64,000 bases of DNA. Origin: Lithospermum erythrorhizon (lineage: Eukaryota > Streptophyta > Magnoliopsida > Boraginales > Boraginaceae). Location: NCBI GenBank assembly GCA_019722365.1, contig JADFUC010000759.1, forward strand, positions 372,001-436,000, in the 5' to 3' direction. A program made the position numbers and the translations under genes. Below the pieces are notes generated by a model. That model was given only the letters and a program-made list of their open reading frames with translations. It searched no databases and was not told the origin of the DNA. Below, one piece after another: positions 1 to 10,600 of the stretch; position 1 is the stretch's first letter; every line of letters starts with the position of its first letter.

Positions 1-559
1 AGGTTTCGGGTTGACTTTTTGTAGGATATTTTTATAAGACTTTAAAATGTGCAGTGAGGTTGGTATTGGGACCTTTATTATAGCAGCATGATGTTAAATC
101 GCGATTTAAAATCGATTAAAGCGGTGTTATGTCAAAAGTAAATTCCAAGCTGAGTTATAAATTGATACTTCGGAGTATAGATTGCTAATTGTATGGACTC
201 AAGCATTAGTTAGAATAACTTATAAGTTTCATTTGTAAATGAGAAAATATAAGTACGGAATTTAGCTTTTGGAATCATCAAGGCGTCCGACGTGATTATA
301 ATTCGGCGTTTATCCGTCATGTTAGACTGCTTAGAGATGCCTCTCTAAGAGTCGGGTTATGTATCTTCTAGAATGCCGTATAAGTAGTGAGGTCTTGGAT
401 TATACTTTCTCGGTGTCATTAGGGCGCTGATCGTGGAAAGTGGGCGCTACTCTGATTGTTTTTCGCTGGTTGGCTCATGGGTACTAGCAGAAAGTAGTAC
501 TTATCTCACTGTGTTACTTTACGCATTTACTTTAAATCAAGTGAACATGTTATCGTGAT

Positions 560-712
560 ATGATTATGTGAGAATGATATACATGTTATTACGACATGAT
601 TGCGTGAGAACGATATTACCTTATTACGATATGATTATGCAGAAACGATATACATGTCATCGTCAGCGATTACGTGAGAAACGAGCATACATGTAATTGC
701 TATATGATTATG
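560..712. repeat. Tandem array, period about 36 bp, four copies
   Basis: Units begin near 560, 596, 631, 666 and 703 (last one partial). Each carries a variant of ATGATTATGTGAGAA followed by CGATATACATGT. Copies differ by several substitutions, so the array is old. It lies downstream, in the minus direction, of the gypsy pol remnant. Confidence 0.7.
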
Positions 713-1055
713 TGATTATATTCCTCGTGGGCGCTTGAAGATTGCTCAGGCAATAGTCAACTCCCAACTTATATTTCTCGATTTATGTGGGCCTTGCCGG
801 CACTTTATGATTTCGTATTCCTCATGGCACTTATGATTTCCGTGGCCTCGCTGGGCGATCAGGTTTGACTTAATGCATTGCGGTGATGTTTTAGCCGCGC
901 TTGGATATTGTTCGGGGAGTAGAGTAGCCGGTTATCGAGAGGTGATGGTTAGAGTTATCTATGACTCGAGTTTACTCGAGTATCGTAAAGCATCCCTATA
1001 GTCGGGATTAGTAAGTGAATTAGCGACTCCTTCCTTGCGCGATACGTGATTATTG

Positions 1056-1460
1056 GCCCCATACTACCAAGATAACAGGCGGTTTGGCCTTATACTCGCT
1101 ATAAGAGCGGTATGACTGCTTTTGGATCGCTTTGTCGCCAAGTGGCATTGTTCGCGGTGGCCCCATACTACTAAGATACAAGGGTTCGGCCTTAAGTACT
1201 AAGATAAAGAAATTTTATTTAGTCTTTCGATCACTTTGTCACAAAAGATTGTCGACGTGGGTCTCTATACTACGCATAATACATGCGTGTCTTTTTATAC
1301 TTAGTGTATAAGATGTGTGCCTTATACTTAGCGTGTGCATAAGAGCGCGTGCCTCGACTTCTAGCGATGAGCGCGACGCGCCTTATACTTTGTGTATAGC
1401 CATAATACTTGGCATTTGCTAAGCGCGGTTTTGGCCTTATATCATGTATAAGTGCTGGTG
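1056..1460. repeat. Diverged tandem array, period about 100 bp
   Basis: Two clear units start at about 1056 and 1159 with GGCCCCATACTAC, both continuing through AAGATA, a CGGCCTTA or TGGCCTTA block and a GATC-ACTTTGTC or GATCGCTTTGTC block. A third, degraded stretch up to 1460 repeats CTTATACTT and GTGTATAAG motifs. Repeats of this kind occur in the 3' untranslated region of Tat/Ogre-type gypsy elements; that origin is inferred from position here. Confidence 0.55.
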
Positions 1461-2849
1461 ATTATTGATTAGTCCATTCCTCAAGAGGTAGACGGATTGA
1501 GTATATGCGCATTAGGAGGTTGGTATATCAGCGGGGATAATGGTAGATGTGAGGTTCGGCGACTGTAGTTTTAGCTCTGCCATGAGTCTATTGATTTCTT
1601 TCTAAAATTGTGTGCTCGCCGAACCTCCTATTATATCTTCATGTATTATGTCTCGAGATTTCCCCTCATGTAAATCATGTTGTATGACCTTTTAGGTAGT
1701 CTCGATATATGTATTTTTATTCATATTTGACTATTATATTATTGATCGACTGCCCGCATGTTTCACCAAGAGTTTCACTGCCTCGCGGCTTACACCCCTC
1801 GCATCAAGCGCATTTCATTTGTGCCAAAGCTGACAGACGGGCCGGGTTGAGCCAAGAGGTCAAGCTGGTAGCTGCCTCCCGAGCGGCTTAAAGCGAGCAT
1901 CGGGCGGCAGAGATCGTCACAGCCCCGATTTTGATGCTATTACAATCGCTTTTGATTGTTGTATTTTTCCTTTGAAACTTTAGCCTTTGCTCTACCGTTG
2001 TCATTTTGTATTCGTGGATACAAAGTATTTATCATTCGTTGTAGCCTTGCCGGCATAACTTTCTTTTCAGATATGTTGTGTATATATATATGGGTTTGTC
2101 GCTTCGATATCACCAATGGATTATAAATTTAAAAAACCTGCTTTTGATTCGGGGAAATTTAATCGTGATCACATTTTTGATGAAACGAATTGTATTTTCT
2201 TAAATCGAGTCGCCCATCGGTTTGGTGACTCGTGTTCCGATTTTAATGACTCTCACCTCGTGGCGGCCGACTGGGCGGTCGCTATAATCGCTTCAGCTAT
2301 CTTTATTTTTAATGTAACTTTTAAGACATCAGTTTAACGTGTTGTCTTCGCGCCTTTCGAACACTTGCTTATAATATCGCATTTGTAATCAGCTGCTTTT
2401 GAAGTCATTGTGCATTTATTTCTACGTATTTATCCAATTACTTATAATTATTTTTGCTTATTTCATTATCTTTTAATCGGGCGTTTACGCTTCTTCAGTT
2501 CTCAGGCCAATTGTCTTGATTATTACACCGCTAATGTCAGTACACTTGATGGATGCCGCTGTCAGATGATTACTCAAATGTTAGTGCTATATAATAAATT
2601 ATTTACCAGTTGTTGATCTCTTTGATGCAGAAAGCGACGAGTGGGGCTGGTCTTAACACATGTAAATGCTTATAATTATAATGTTTATGGATTTCAGATA
2701 TCATATTGTTGTATGCTTTTCCTCGCATAATTTTAACAAGTCATAAAAGATAAGTCCGCCTTTTATTAATGGTTTACTCTTGTAGAGCTTACTTCCTCTC
2801 AGTCAGTTACATGACCCTTTTTGGGAGATTACACATAATATTTGCATAG

Positions 2850-5300
2850 TTTAGATGCATGCTAGGTTCGAGGAACCGCTTTGCCATCTAGGTCTTCTAG
2901 CTCATATGTGCTTGGTCCCACAACTCTTTTTACCCTATAGGGCCCTCCCATTTGGGGCTCAACTTGCTCTGTTCTTTAGTCGACTCATCAACATAACCTC
3001 CGGCAAATACTATATTCATATTATTACTTTCTTCTTCGATCCCAATCCTCATATATGTGATGGAGCCGACCGCAGTAAAAAGCTTGCTCCATAGACTAGG
3101 CCGAAGCGAGCCTCTACCCGTTGCTTGATTAGGGATCGGAGCGACTCATAATACCGCTCGGGAGCTCTCTTCTATCTAACGTCCCCTTCATTTGCCACTG
3201 AGTATGTTCTTCTTGATGCCTTTAAATATTATGCGGTTCATGACCTCAACCTGCCCATTCACTTGGGGATAACAGATTAGGGCGAATCGGTGCTCAATTC
3301 CAAATTTCTCACATAAATCCTCCAACACTTGTCCTTCAAATTGAGGACCATTATCTGACACTAATATTTTTGGGATTCCAAACCGCGTGAGGATGTTTTC
3401 TACAAGAACTAAACAACCTCCTCGCTTTAGTCTTCGAGAGGTCGGGCCGTGACCGCCCACTTGCTAAAATAATCGACTGCCACAATAGTGAATTCAACTT
3501 CTCCTTGGATTTGAAAAGTGCATTTCTAAATTGCCGATTCCCCACATAGCTTAATGGGGAACGTGGACTTACCTAATCGCCGGTGGACGAAGGGTAACTC
3601 GGGCGCATTTCCCATCCACCTACGCGGCTCACACTTCTTTACATATGCAAGAGTACCCTTTTACCAATGTTGGCCAATAGTATCCAGCCCGAGTGATCTT
3701 AATAGCTGTTAACGGTCCCAACGTGACTTGGCACACCATCCCCGCGTATCTCCGGCTTAACATCTGAAATATCCCCGCCTGATACTTGCTAACAAATGGC
3801 CCATCCCGATATGGGGCGGCCTATTACTCTATTGTATGAATGATCCTCAATATCAACTATCGTGAATTGAGCTCGATCATTGCTGGACTGTGATCCGCTT
3901 CCTACAACGAAGCCCAACGCCAATTACCCCATGGCATTTAAGGTGAATAACTGCGAACCCCGTTAGCCGCGATTGAGCTATTGTATTTAGGCTTCAAGGG
4001 AGCTACAATTTGTCAAAAGTGATGAGTTACATAATATATCTATCGAATCACATTGTCCACCAACATTCGCTTCTACAATGAAATTTGCGATTATCGTGCT
4101 ATAACCATTGTGAAGTATCACAAAGGCAACTCAATCCCTATTTAACTCCTCGTAGATGAGAAGTTTTACATTATCTCGCCACAACCAGCTGTTTTATTGA
4201 CCAATTGACCTCTTCACAGTATAGTTCTTCCTGTAGCTTGAATTGCCCTTCTTCTCAAAGTAATACCGCTTTTAAATGGTATCAATTCGCCTAGCGAGCC
4301 TCGACACCTTAAGGTGTTCTCGTTTAATCTCAGTGTGGGCGTGGTACCTACGATTTTGACGGCGTTGTCCCACCGAAGTTTCCTTCTTTATCTGTGAATT
4401 CTTTAAACATTCATTTTTATTAATCTCAATCTCTGAGGATCTTATATCTAGTTTGGGTGGTACCATGCCCCTTGTTTCTGCACGTTTATATCATGGTAGC
4501 CGGCTTTTATCCTTCGCTCCGTGCACTTCCTCATCAAGATCGGCTTAGAAGCGTATTCTTTCTCTACTGAACATAGATCTCTGCTTATAGACACTTAGTG
4601 TTGTTAATCTTCTGGCTCCCTGAACTTCAGATAATCGAACCAAACCTTTTACGGTAGTGGTTCGTAATTCTCTTTGTAACTCCCGCTCCCTGCCTCGGGC
4701 CGAATTTTCCTATAATCGCTTTTCCCCGCGAATTTTGATCGGCCCCTCTCTTTTCCCCGAAAATTTAAGATCCTTGGTTTTTCCTTCTTTAATTTTCAAC
4801 TCCTCCAACCTCTTAAGTATACCGTCTAACCTGGCACAAGGGTCTGGGTCTTTAGACAAGTGGCTTCAAAACCAAAGTCTTATTCACCACATATGTTAAT
4901 TTGCTGTGAAATGCCATATATGCTACCTTATTGTTAACTTCCGGATGGTTAGCAATATGTCATTATAGCGCCTCGGTAACTCTTCGGTTTTATCTGGGCT
5001 CGCCGAATCCACAACGCCTCTCTCTACCTATGCTTGCATGGACGGATCCAAACTTGAACAATGCATCCGCCATTCGCCGATATTTAATCTATGGATCTTT
5101 GCAGGCATCAATCCAATGCACGCATCCGCTTTTAAGTTGTTTTGAAAAGCTGGTACATATATCCGCATCGCCGACGCGATTGTTATTTTAGCCGTGAACT
5201 TTGTAAACGCTTTTACGATCGCCTGCCCATTAAATCGGGTAAATCGGGGCAAAATGAAACTTTTTGTGTAGCACACATCCAACCTATCCGTAAACGGCAT
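2850..5300 (-). mobile_element. Decayed Ty3/gypsy retrotransposon, Tat/Ogre-like
   Basis: Read on the minus strand, the order is a gag-like piece (about 5300-4700, containing PFTDRL and DPDPCARLDGIL), a poorly preserved middle, an integrase zinc-finger remnant near 3760-3600 (RAGYYWPTLVKG, then a mutated finger), the integrase core at 3460-3188, and the polyprotein tail near 2960-2860 (YELEDLDGKAVPR). This order (integrase after gag/pol, gypsy-type tail) fits Ty3/gypsy. Only about 1.2 kb separates gag from integrase, too short for protease, reverse transcriptase and RNase H, so the middle is deleted. Frames are broken by many stops. Assignment to the Tat group is inferred from the integrase and tail wording and is not certain. 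Confidence 0.75.
3188..3460 (-). pseudogene. Integrase core fragment of the gypsy element
   Basis: This is the longest open piece of the gypsy remnant. It carries the second and third parts of the DDE catalytic triad of retroviral-type integrases: VSDNGPQF (Asp) followed about 35 residues later by NGQVEVMNR (Glu). Between them lies FCEKFGIEHRFA-like sequence (here LCEKFGIEHRFA) typical of plant gypsy integrases. The first catalytic Asp is expected upstream, in the stretch at about 3540-3470 that continues in another frame (SKEKLNSLLWQS), so at least one frameshift separates the parts. The fragment has no usable start and is not a functional gene. Confidence 0.85.
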
Positions 5301-7619
5301 TTTCGCTTTTGCACTCTTTATGAACGGGCGTCATGAAACATTTCATCATTTCTTTGATATCCACTACCCCTGTAACTTTTTCAGTAGCCGGATCAACCTG
5401 CTGAGCCGCATGCACCCGGCGTACTACGGGCGCTGCTAGAGCCTGCATATCCTAAGAAATGGTGGGCCTCGCTTACTCTCGCCAGAGCCTACCATGCTAC
5501 AAAGATAAAGCAGATAATGACATTAATTTATCGTCCTTTCCCGCTTCAAAGTTTAATTGTTCATCGACTACCGCTGTATTTCAAACGCCTCCTCACGTAC
5601 CGGTATCATTGCTGCATCGTCTACCGGAAATGGGCTTGCTTTATTAATCATGAACATACACGCCAGTATTATTCAGTTATTTTTTCAATCCTTTCTACTC
5701 TGCACTACTCGACATAAATTTAATCACCATTAATCGGATTATAAATTTTAATCACAGGACTTTCTATTACGCATAATTCACCATCGCGTTTCAAGATTGT
5801 GATTTTAAAATGAATGCATCTATAAAAGTTATAAATCGCAGCTTAAAGTTAATAACGTATTAAGGAAAGGGTAGATGAGGCAAAGACAAAGTAGTCATAG
5901 CCAGACAACTTCTTTCTTAATTTTAACATTCACATCATCCTAAAGAATCTGCCCCTTAGCTGGCGCCTTATCCATTCACCTTCGTTGAAAAGTTTATATA
6001 TACCCAGCATGGAAACTGAAAGCATATTAATTGCCTTTAACATCCCTATCTTAGGTTTTATTGTGTGGTACGTGGGACCAAGGCTAATTTTTTTATTGTC
6101 TTATATTTCTACCTTTCCCCGAGTTTAGATTTAGAGTTTTTAGAGGTATGTGAATATGTTGTTGTAGAGTTCGATTCAACTATTCAAGAGATATGAAGAC
6201 TGGAAGACTACAACAGAAATGCATTAGCCAGAGTTAACGCTGTCATATGTTTGGTTAGCTGCCAGCTTGGCACACTCACAAGTGTCATGCAGCTTGTGCT
6301 GAGGCAGTATAATGATGTAGCATTAATACATTAATGCATTTGAAGGCATCCATTAGTTTCTCTGTGCATGGAGCTAGACCTCTAATTCTCTCAAAGTTCT
6401 AGTAGTTCTTTCATATTAATTTAATTGATCATTTATAAAAAAAATTGTTTATTTATTATAATTGTTCGTTTAGTTTATCAATATAATATTTTACGTTGGA
6501 GTTAAAAAATTCTCTTTTATTTTATAATATTCTTATTTTCATTGTTTAATATTTTATTCTTTCCTTCAAAATAATAAAACTAATTATTATCTTAATAAAT
6601 TACTTTTGAGCTAGATAATCAATTAAATTAAGTAAAATGAAGTATCAATCATTGAGATTCCAATCAGTCATCAATGGGGGTTGACATTTATATAGTAAAT
6701 CAATTTTCTTCATTTTTCTATATAACCTGAGAAAATTAGAAAGATTAAAAATTTTAGATGATCTTACTACAATTTTAGAAAGAGCAAATCGATATTTAAG
6801 AGACTAATTGAAAAAAAAATTAAAACTGAATAAAATTCCAAAATACCAAACCTAATTTAAAAAAAAATGAAAACTCTTAATCTTTATTATCGGTAATATT
6901 ACAATGATGACCAACCTCCTGTCCTCCCTATAATAAAATTTGAGCGTTTGACCTTAAAAGTCAAAAAATAATAATTCAACCGCTAAATAATTCGATTATT
7001 TCTACCAAACCTCATCAATCCAGCTAATTCTATTCTTAGCAAATGTAACATCAACTTTTTATGGTAACCAAACAAGGTTCAACCCAAAACGACAAATTCC
7101 AACCTTGATCATTAAATCCGCTAGGGGTAACCCACCCCTATAACCCACCCTACCCTTCAACACACCCCACCCCCTCACTCCAACAACATCCTTAACCACC
7201 GACCAAACCACCTTAAACATTCCAACGTTGGATCTCAAGAACAAAAATTATACTAAAACAAAAACAGTCTTTAGAAAAAATAAAAATTCAAGAATTTGTT
7301 GCCTCTTAATGTTTTTTATTGTTTTGATTAACAAAAACAATAAAGATTCAAGCTTTATAAATTGTGACAATGTTTTTGGGACATATATGAAATTGGTTTA
7401 TTTGAAATGTCACACACTACTACTATTGCCTCCTTTTTCATACTTTTCTTGATTGAAAAATCATTATTACCATTGTTTTTGAGCTGTGGTTTGTGTAAGA
7501 AGGTGTTTTTGTGTGTTGAAAGACCATGATTGTGACCCCTCTTAAACCCCTTAAAGATTCTCAGCTGCAAATTCATCATTGTTTTCAGTGTTGTATATTT
7601 TTTGCTATTTGGTTTTGTT
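5301..7619. other. Spacer and upstream region of ARP3
   Basis: The stretch holds no recognisable gene. From about 6420 to 6900 it is extremely AT-rich. From about 7020 to 7220 it becomes C-rich with runs of CCACCC on the plus strand, the likely promoter-proximal zone of ARP3, and 7226-7619 is probably its 5' leader. I could not fix a TATA box or transcription start. Confidence 0.4.
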
Positions 7620-10600
7620 ATGGACCCTGCTGCTTCTAGGCCTGCTGTAGTAATTGATAATGGCACTGGGTATGCAATATTATCACTTTTATTGATTTTT
7701 GTTGTATTTGGATATGTAATATTACCATTTTATTGATTTTTGTTGTATTTGGGTATGAAATATTATCAGTTTTATTGATTTTTGTTGTATTTGGGTATGG
7801 GATATTATCACTTTATTGGTTTTTGTTGATGTTGGGTATGGAATATTATCATTTTATTGATTTTTGTTGTATTTGGGTATGGACTATTATCACTTTATTG
7901 ATTTTTGTAGTATTTGGATGGGGTTATGTGGATGTTTTTCTAATTCAGTAAATGTATGATTTGAGTTGAATGGAGATGTGATATTCGTGTATAGCCGACT
8001 CAACTTAGTGGGATGAGATTTTGTAGTAAATGTCTGAATAGATTCCACATTATAATCTTTCAGTCATTGGTAATGGCACTGGGTATGAAAGATTCTCACT
8101 TTATTGATTTTTGTTGTATTTGGATGGGTTATGTGGATGTTTTTCTAATTCAGCAAATGTATGATTTGAGCTTAATGGAGATGTCGTATTCATATAAAGT
8201 ATAGACGACTCCACTTAGTAGGATAAGGCTTTTTTCTTTTCCCAGTTTAGTAGTAAAAGGCTGGTTAGATTATACGATATAATCTTTTACTATTCTGTAG
8301 GGTAATATTTAGGACATATGTTGTTTGTAACCAGTAAAAATTACAGAAAACTGCTCAAAAGGGTTGCTATAGTTTTCTTAGTGACAGCACATATTAGAAT
8401 TGATGTAATCATTGCTAACTTTGAGCTGTCCGGCTCTTCTGTAGGTATACTAAAATGGGTTTTGCTGGAAATGTGGAACCAAGTTTCATCTTACCGACGG
8501 TAGTGGCTGTAAATGATACTTTTGTTAACCAACCACGAAGTGCCTCAACGAAAAGTAGTAATTGGTTGACACAATTCAATGCTGGTGTTATGGCGGATCT
8601 AGATTTTTATATAGGAGAAGAAGCATTAGCTAAATCTAAATCTAGTAGTACTTACAGTTTAAATTATCCGATAATGCATGGTCAAGTAGATAACTGGGAC
8701 GCAATGGAAAGGTTCTGGCAGCAGTGTATATTTAGTTATTTGAGATGTGATCCAGAGGATCATTATTTTTTGTTGACTGAGAGCCCGCTGACACCGCCTG
8801 AAAGTAGGGAATACACAGCGGAGGTAATGTTCGAGACATTCAATGTTCCTGGGCTTTATATTGCAGTTCAGCCTGTTCTTGCATTGGCTGCAGGATATAC
8901 AACTTCTAAGGTGTGTGTTCAATCTGCCGAGGTTGCATTTTTTTTTATGTGGATTTTGATGTTTTAATGGTAGTTTTGTGATGACATTGTATGTATTAGT
9001 GGTTATATCTGCATAACATTGTTTTCCAAGAGGGGCTGTGAAATATGTTGCGAGTGTGTTAGATGGTTATTAAAGTGATACAATAAGTATAATAATAGTA
9101 ATATTAATAATAACAAGAATAACAAGAATAATAATAATAATAGTATAATAATAATTAATAAAAAGTATGCAAGACTGTCTATTATGTTGGCCTATTTGGA
9201 TCTCTGCATAAGTATAACTTAGTGGGAGCAGGACAATCACATACACTAAATGTCATTCCATGGTTTGAAGATAGGATTTACTTTTTCCTTCAGTCAATGG
9301 TGATGACTATGACATGAATAAAAGTTATGCAAAATATTGTAAAGTTGTTTCATATTGACTGTTAATCCTTACAAAAAAATGGTAGTACTCTCCTGACTTC
9401 ATCCATACTCTACTTCTCGCAATTAGTTGGAGCTCTGTTTGGTGTCATATAAATAAGAGTATGATAAAAGGAGCTCCAATGTTTTTTGCTGTAGCCTTGC
9501 CTTTAAATCAATTATTTTTATTATGCCAGAAAATCTCTAAGTATGAATTGCCTTACGAAATACGATCATTTCATAGTGGAAGTTCTACTAGTTAAGGTTT
9601 TGGCAAAACTGAAGACACAAAGGGTGAATAATTTTGACATCTGAATAGTTATTGCCTGTGTCTATGAGTTCTCCTGTCTCATCATTTTGCAATTTTCCTT
9701 AGTGTGAAATGACAGGCGTTGTAGTTGATGTTGGAGATGGGGCTGCTCATGTCGTTCCTGTTGCAGACGGTTATGTTATTGGGAGCAGCATCAAACCGAT
9801 CCCTATTGCTGGCAGTGATATTACTTTGTTCATCCAGCAGCTTATGCGTGTATGCTTCCCCTCATACTTCCTTCATTTATAATTGAATGACCTACCTCGA
9901 GACTTCACAAAAATTTAGTTCAGTGGTTGACTTGATGTAAATGTATAATTTACCTTTCCTAAAAGTTAACTGAGGGTATTCGAGAAGCCATATCAATGCA
10001 CAAGTAACGCCTCTATCTTGGAGAATTGAACTACCATTGTTATCAATATGCAATGTTGTTATGTTTTTTTACATGATGCTTTTATATTTTTCCCACACCT
10101 CATGATAAGGTCCTTTAAAATTTTGAAGTGTGGTTGATGGAGTATTCTTGATGTCTAGTGGAGTATGTAGCCCTTTTATATTTCCAGAGTTGTGATGTCC
10201 CCAAATTACAGTTCCATATGGCAAATAGTTCTATTTCTATGACGTTCCTGGCGTATTTCTTATTAGAAGGAAAGAGTTCTGAAGTTTGAGTTGCCTTGAG
10301 GGCCTCACTGGAGAAGCTAATTTTCAGGTCTTGAATCTTGGTAATCATAGTGTTAAACATTCTAGGACTAAGATTTTGGGAGATTAAGTTTGAACAGTCT
10401 TTTAAAAATAAAGACATTTCAGCAATTACTTTAATAATGCTATCTCATGTTCTACTGTGTAGGAAAGGGGGGAGAATGTCCCAGCAGAAGATTCATTTGA
10501 AGTAGCTCGAAATGTGAAGGAAATGCATTGTTACACCTGTTCTGATATTGTCAAGGTACACTGAAATCTGAATAGTATTCTCTACACATGCAAAAGAAAA

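Larger units (their letters stand above)
1..2849. other. Non-coding flank beyond the 3' end of a gypsy element
   Basis: I found no convincing gene here. The short open frames have no family signature and no splice context. Two tandem-repeat arrays lie inside (listed separately). Because the gypsy element to the right reads on the minus strand and its pol ends near 2850, this stretch is where its 3' untranslated region and 3' LTR would be expected. I could not place LTR borders because no second copy lies in the window. Confidence 0.5.

Noticed and set aside
6120..6250. Lectin-like wording EYVVVEFDST on the plus strand
   Set aside because: Too short, followed by stops, and no second motif of legume-lectin domains nearby.
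7733..7951. Open frame with repeated [10 protein letters not shown] text
   Set aside because: It is the translation of the 41-bp minisatellite in ARP3 intron 1, not a protein.
8659..8922. Minus-strand open frame across ARP3 exon 2
   Set aside because: It is the antisense shadow of a strongly supported exon.
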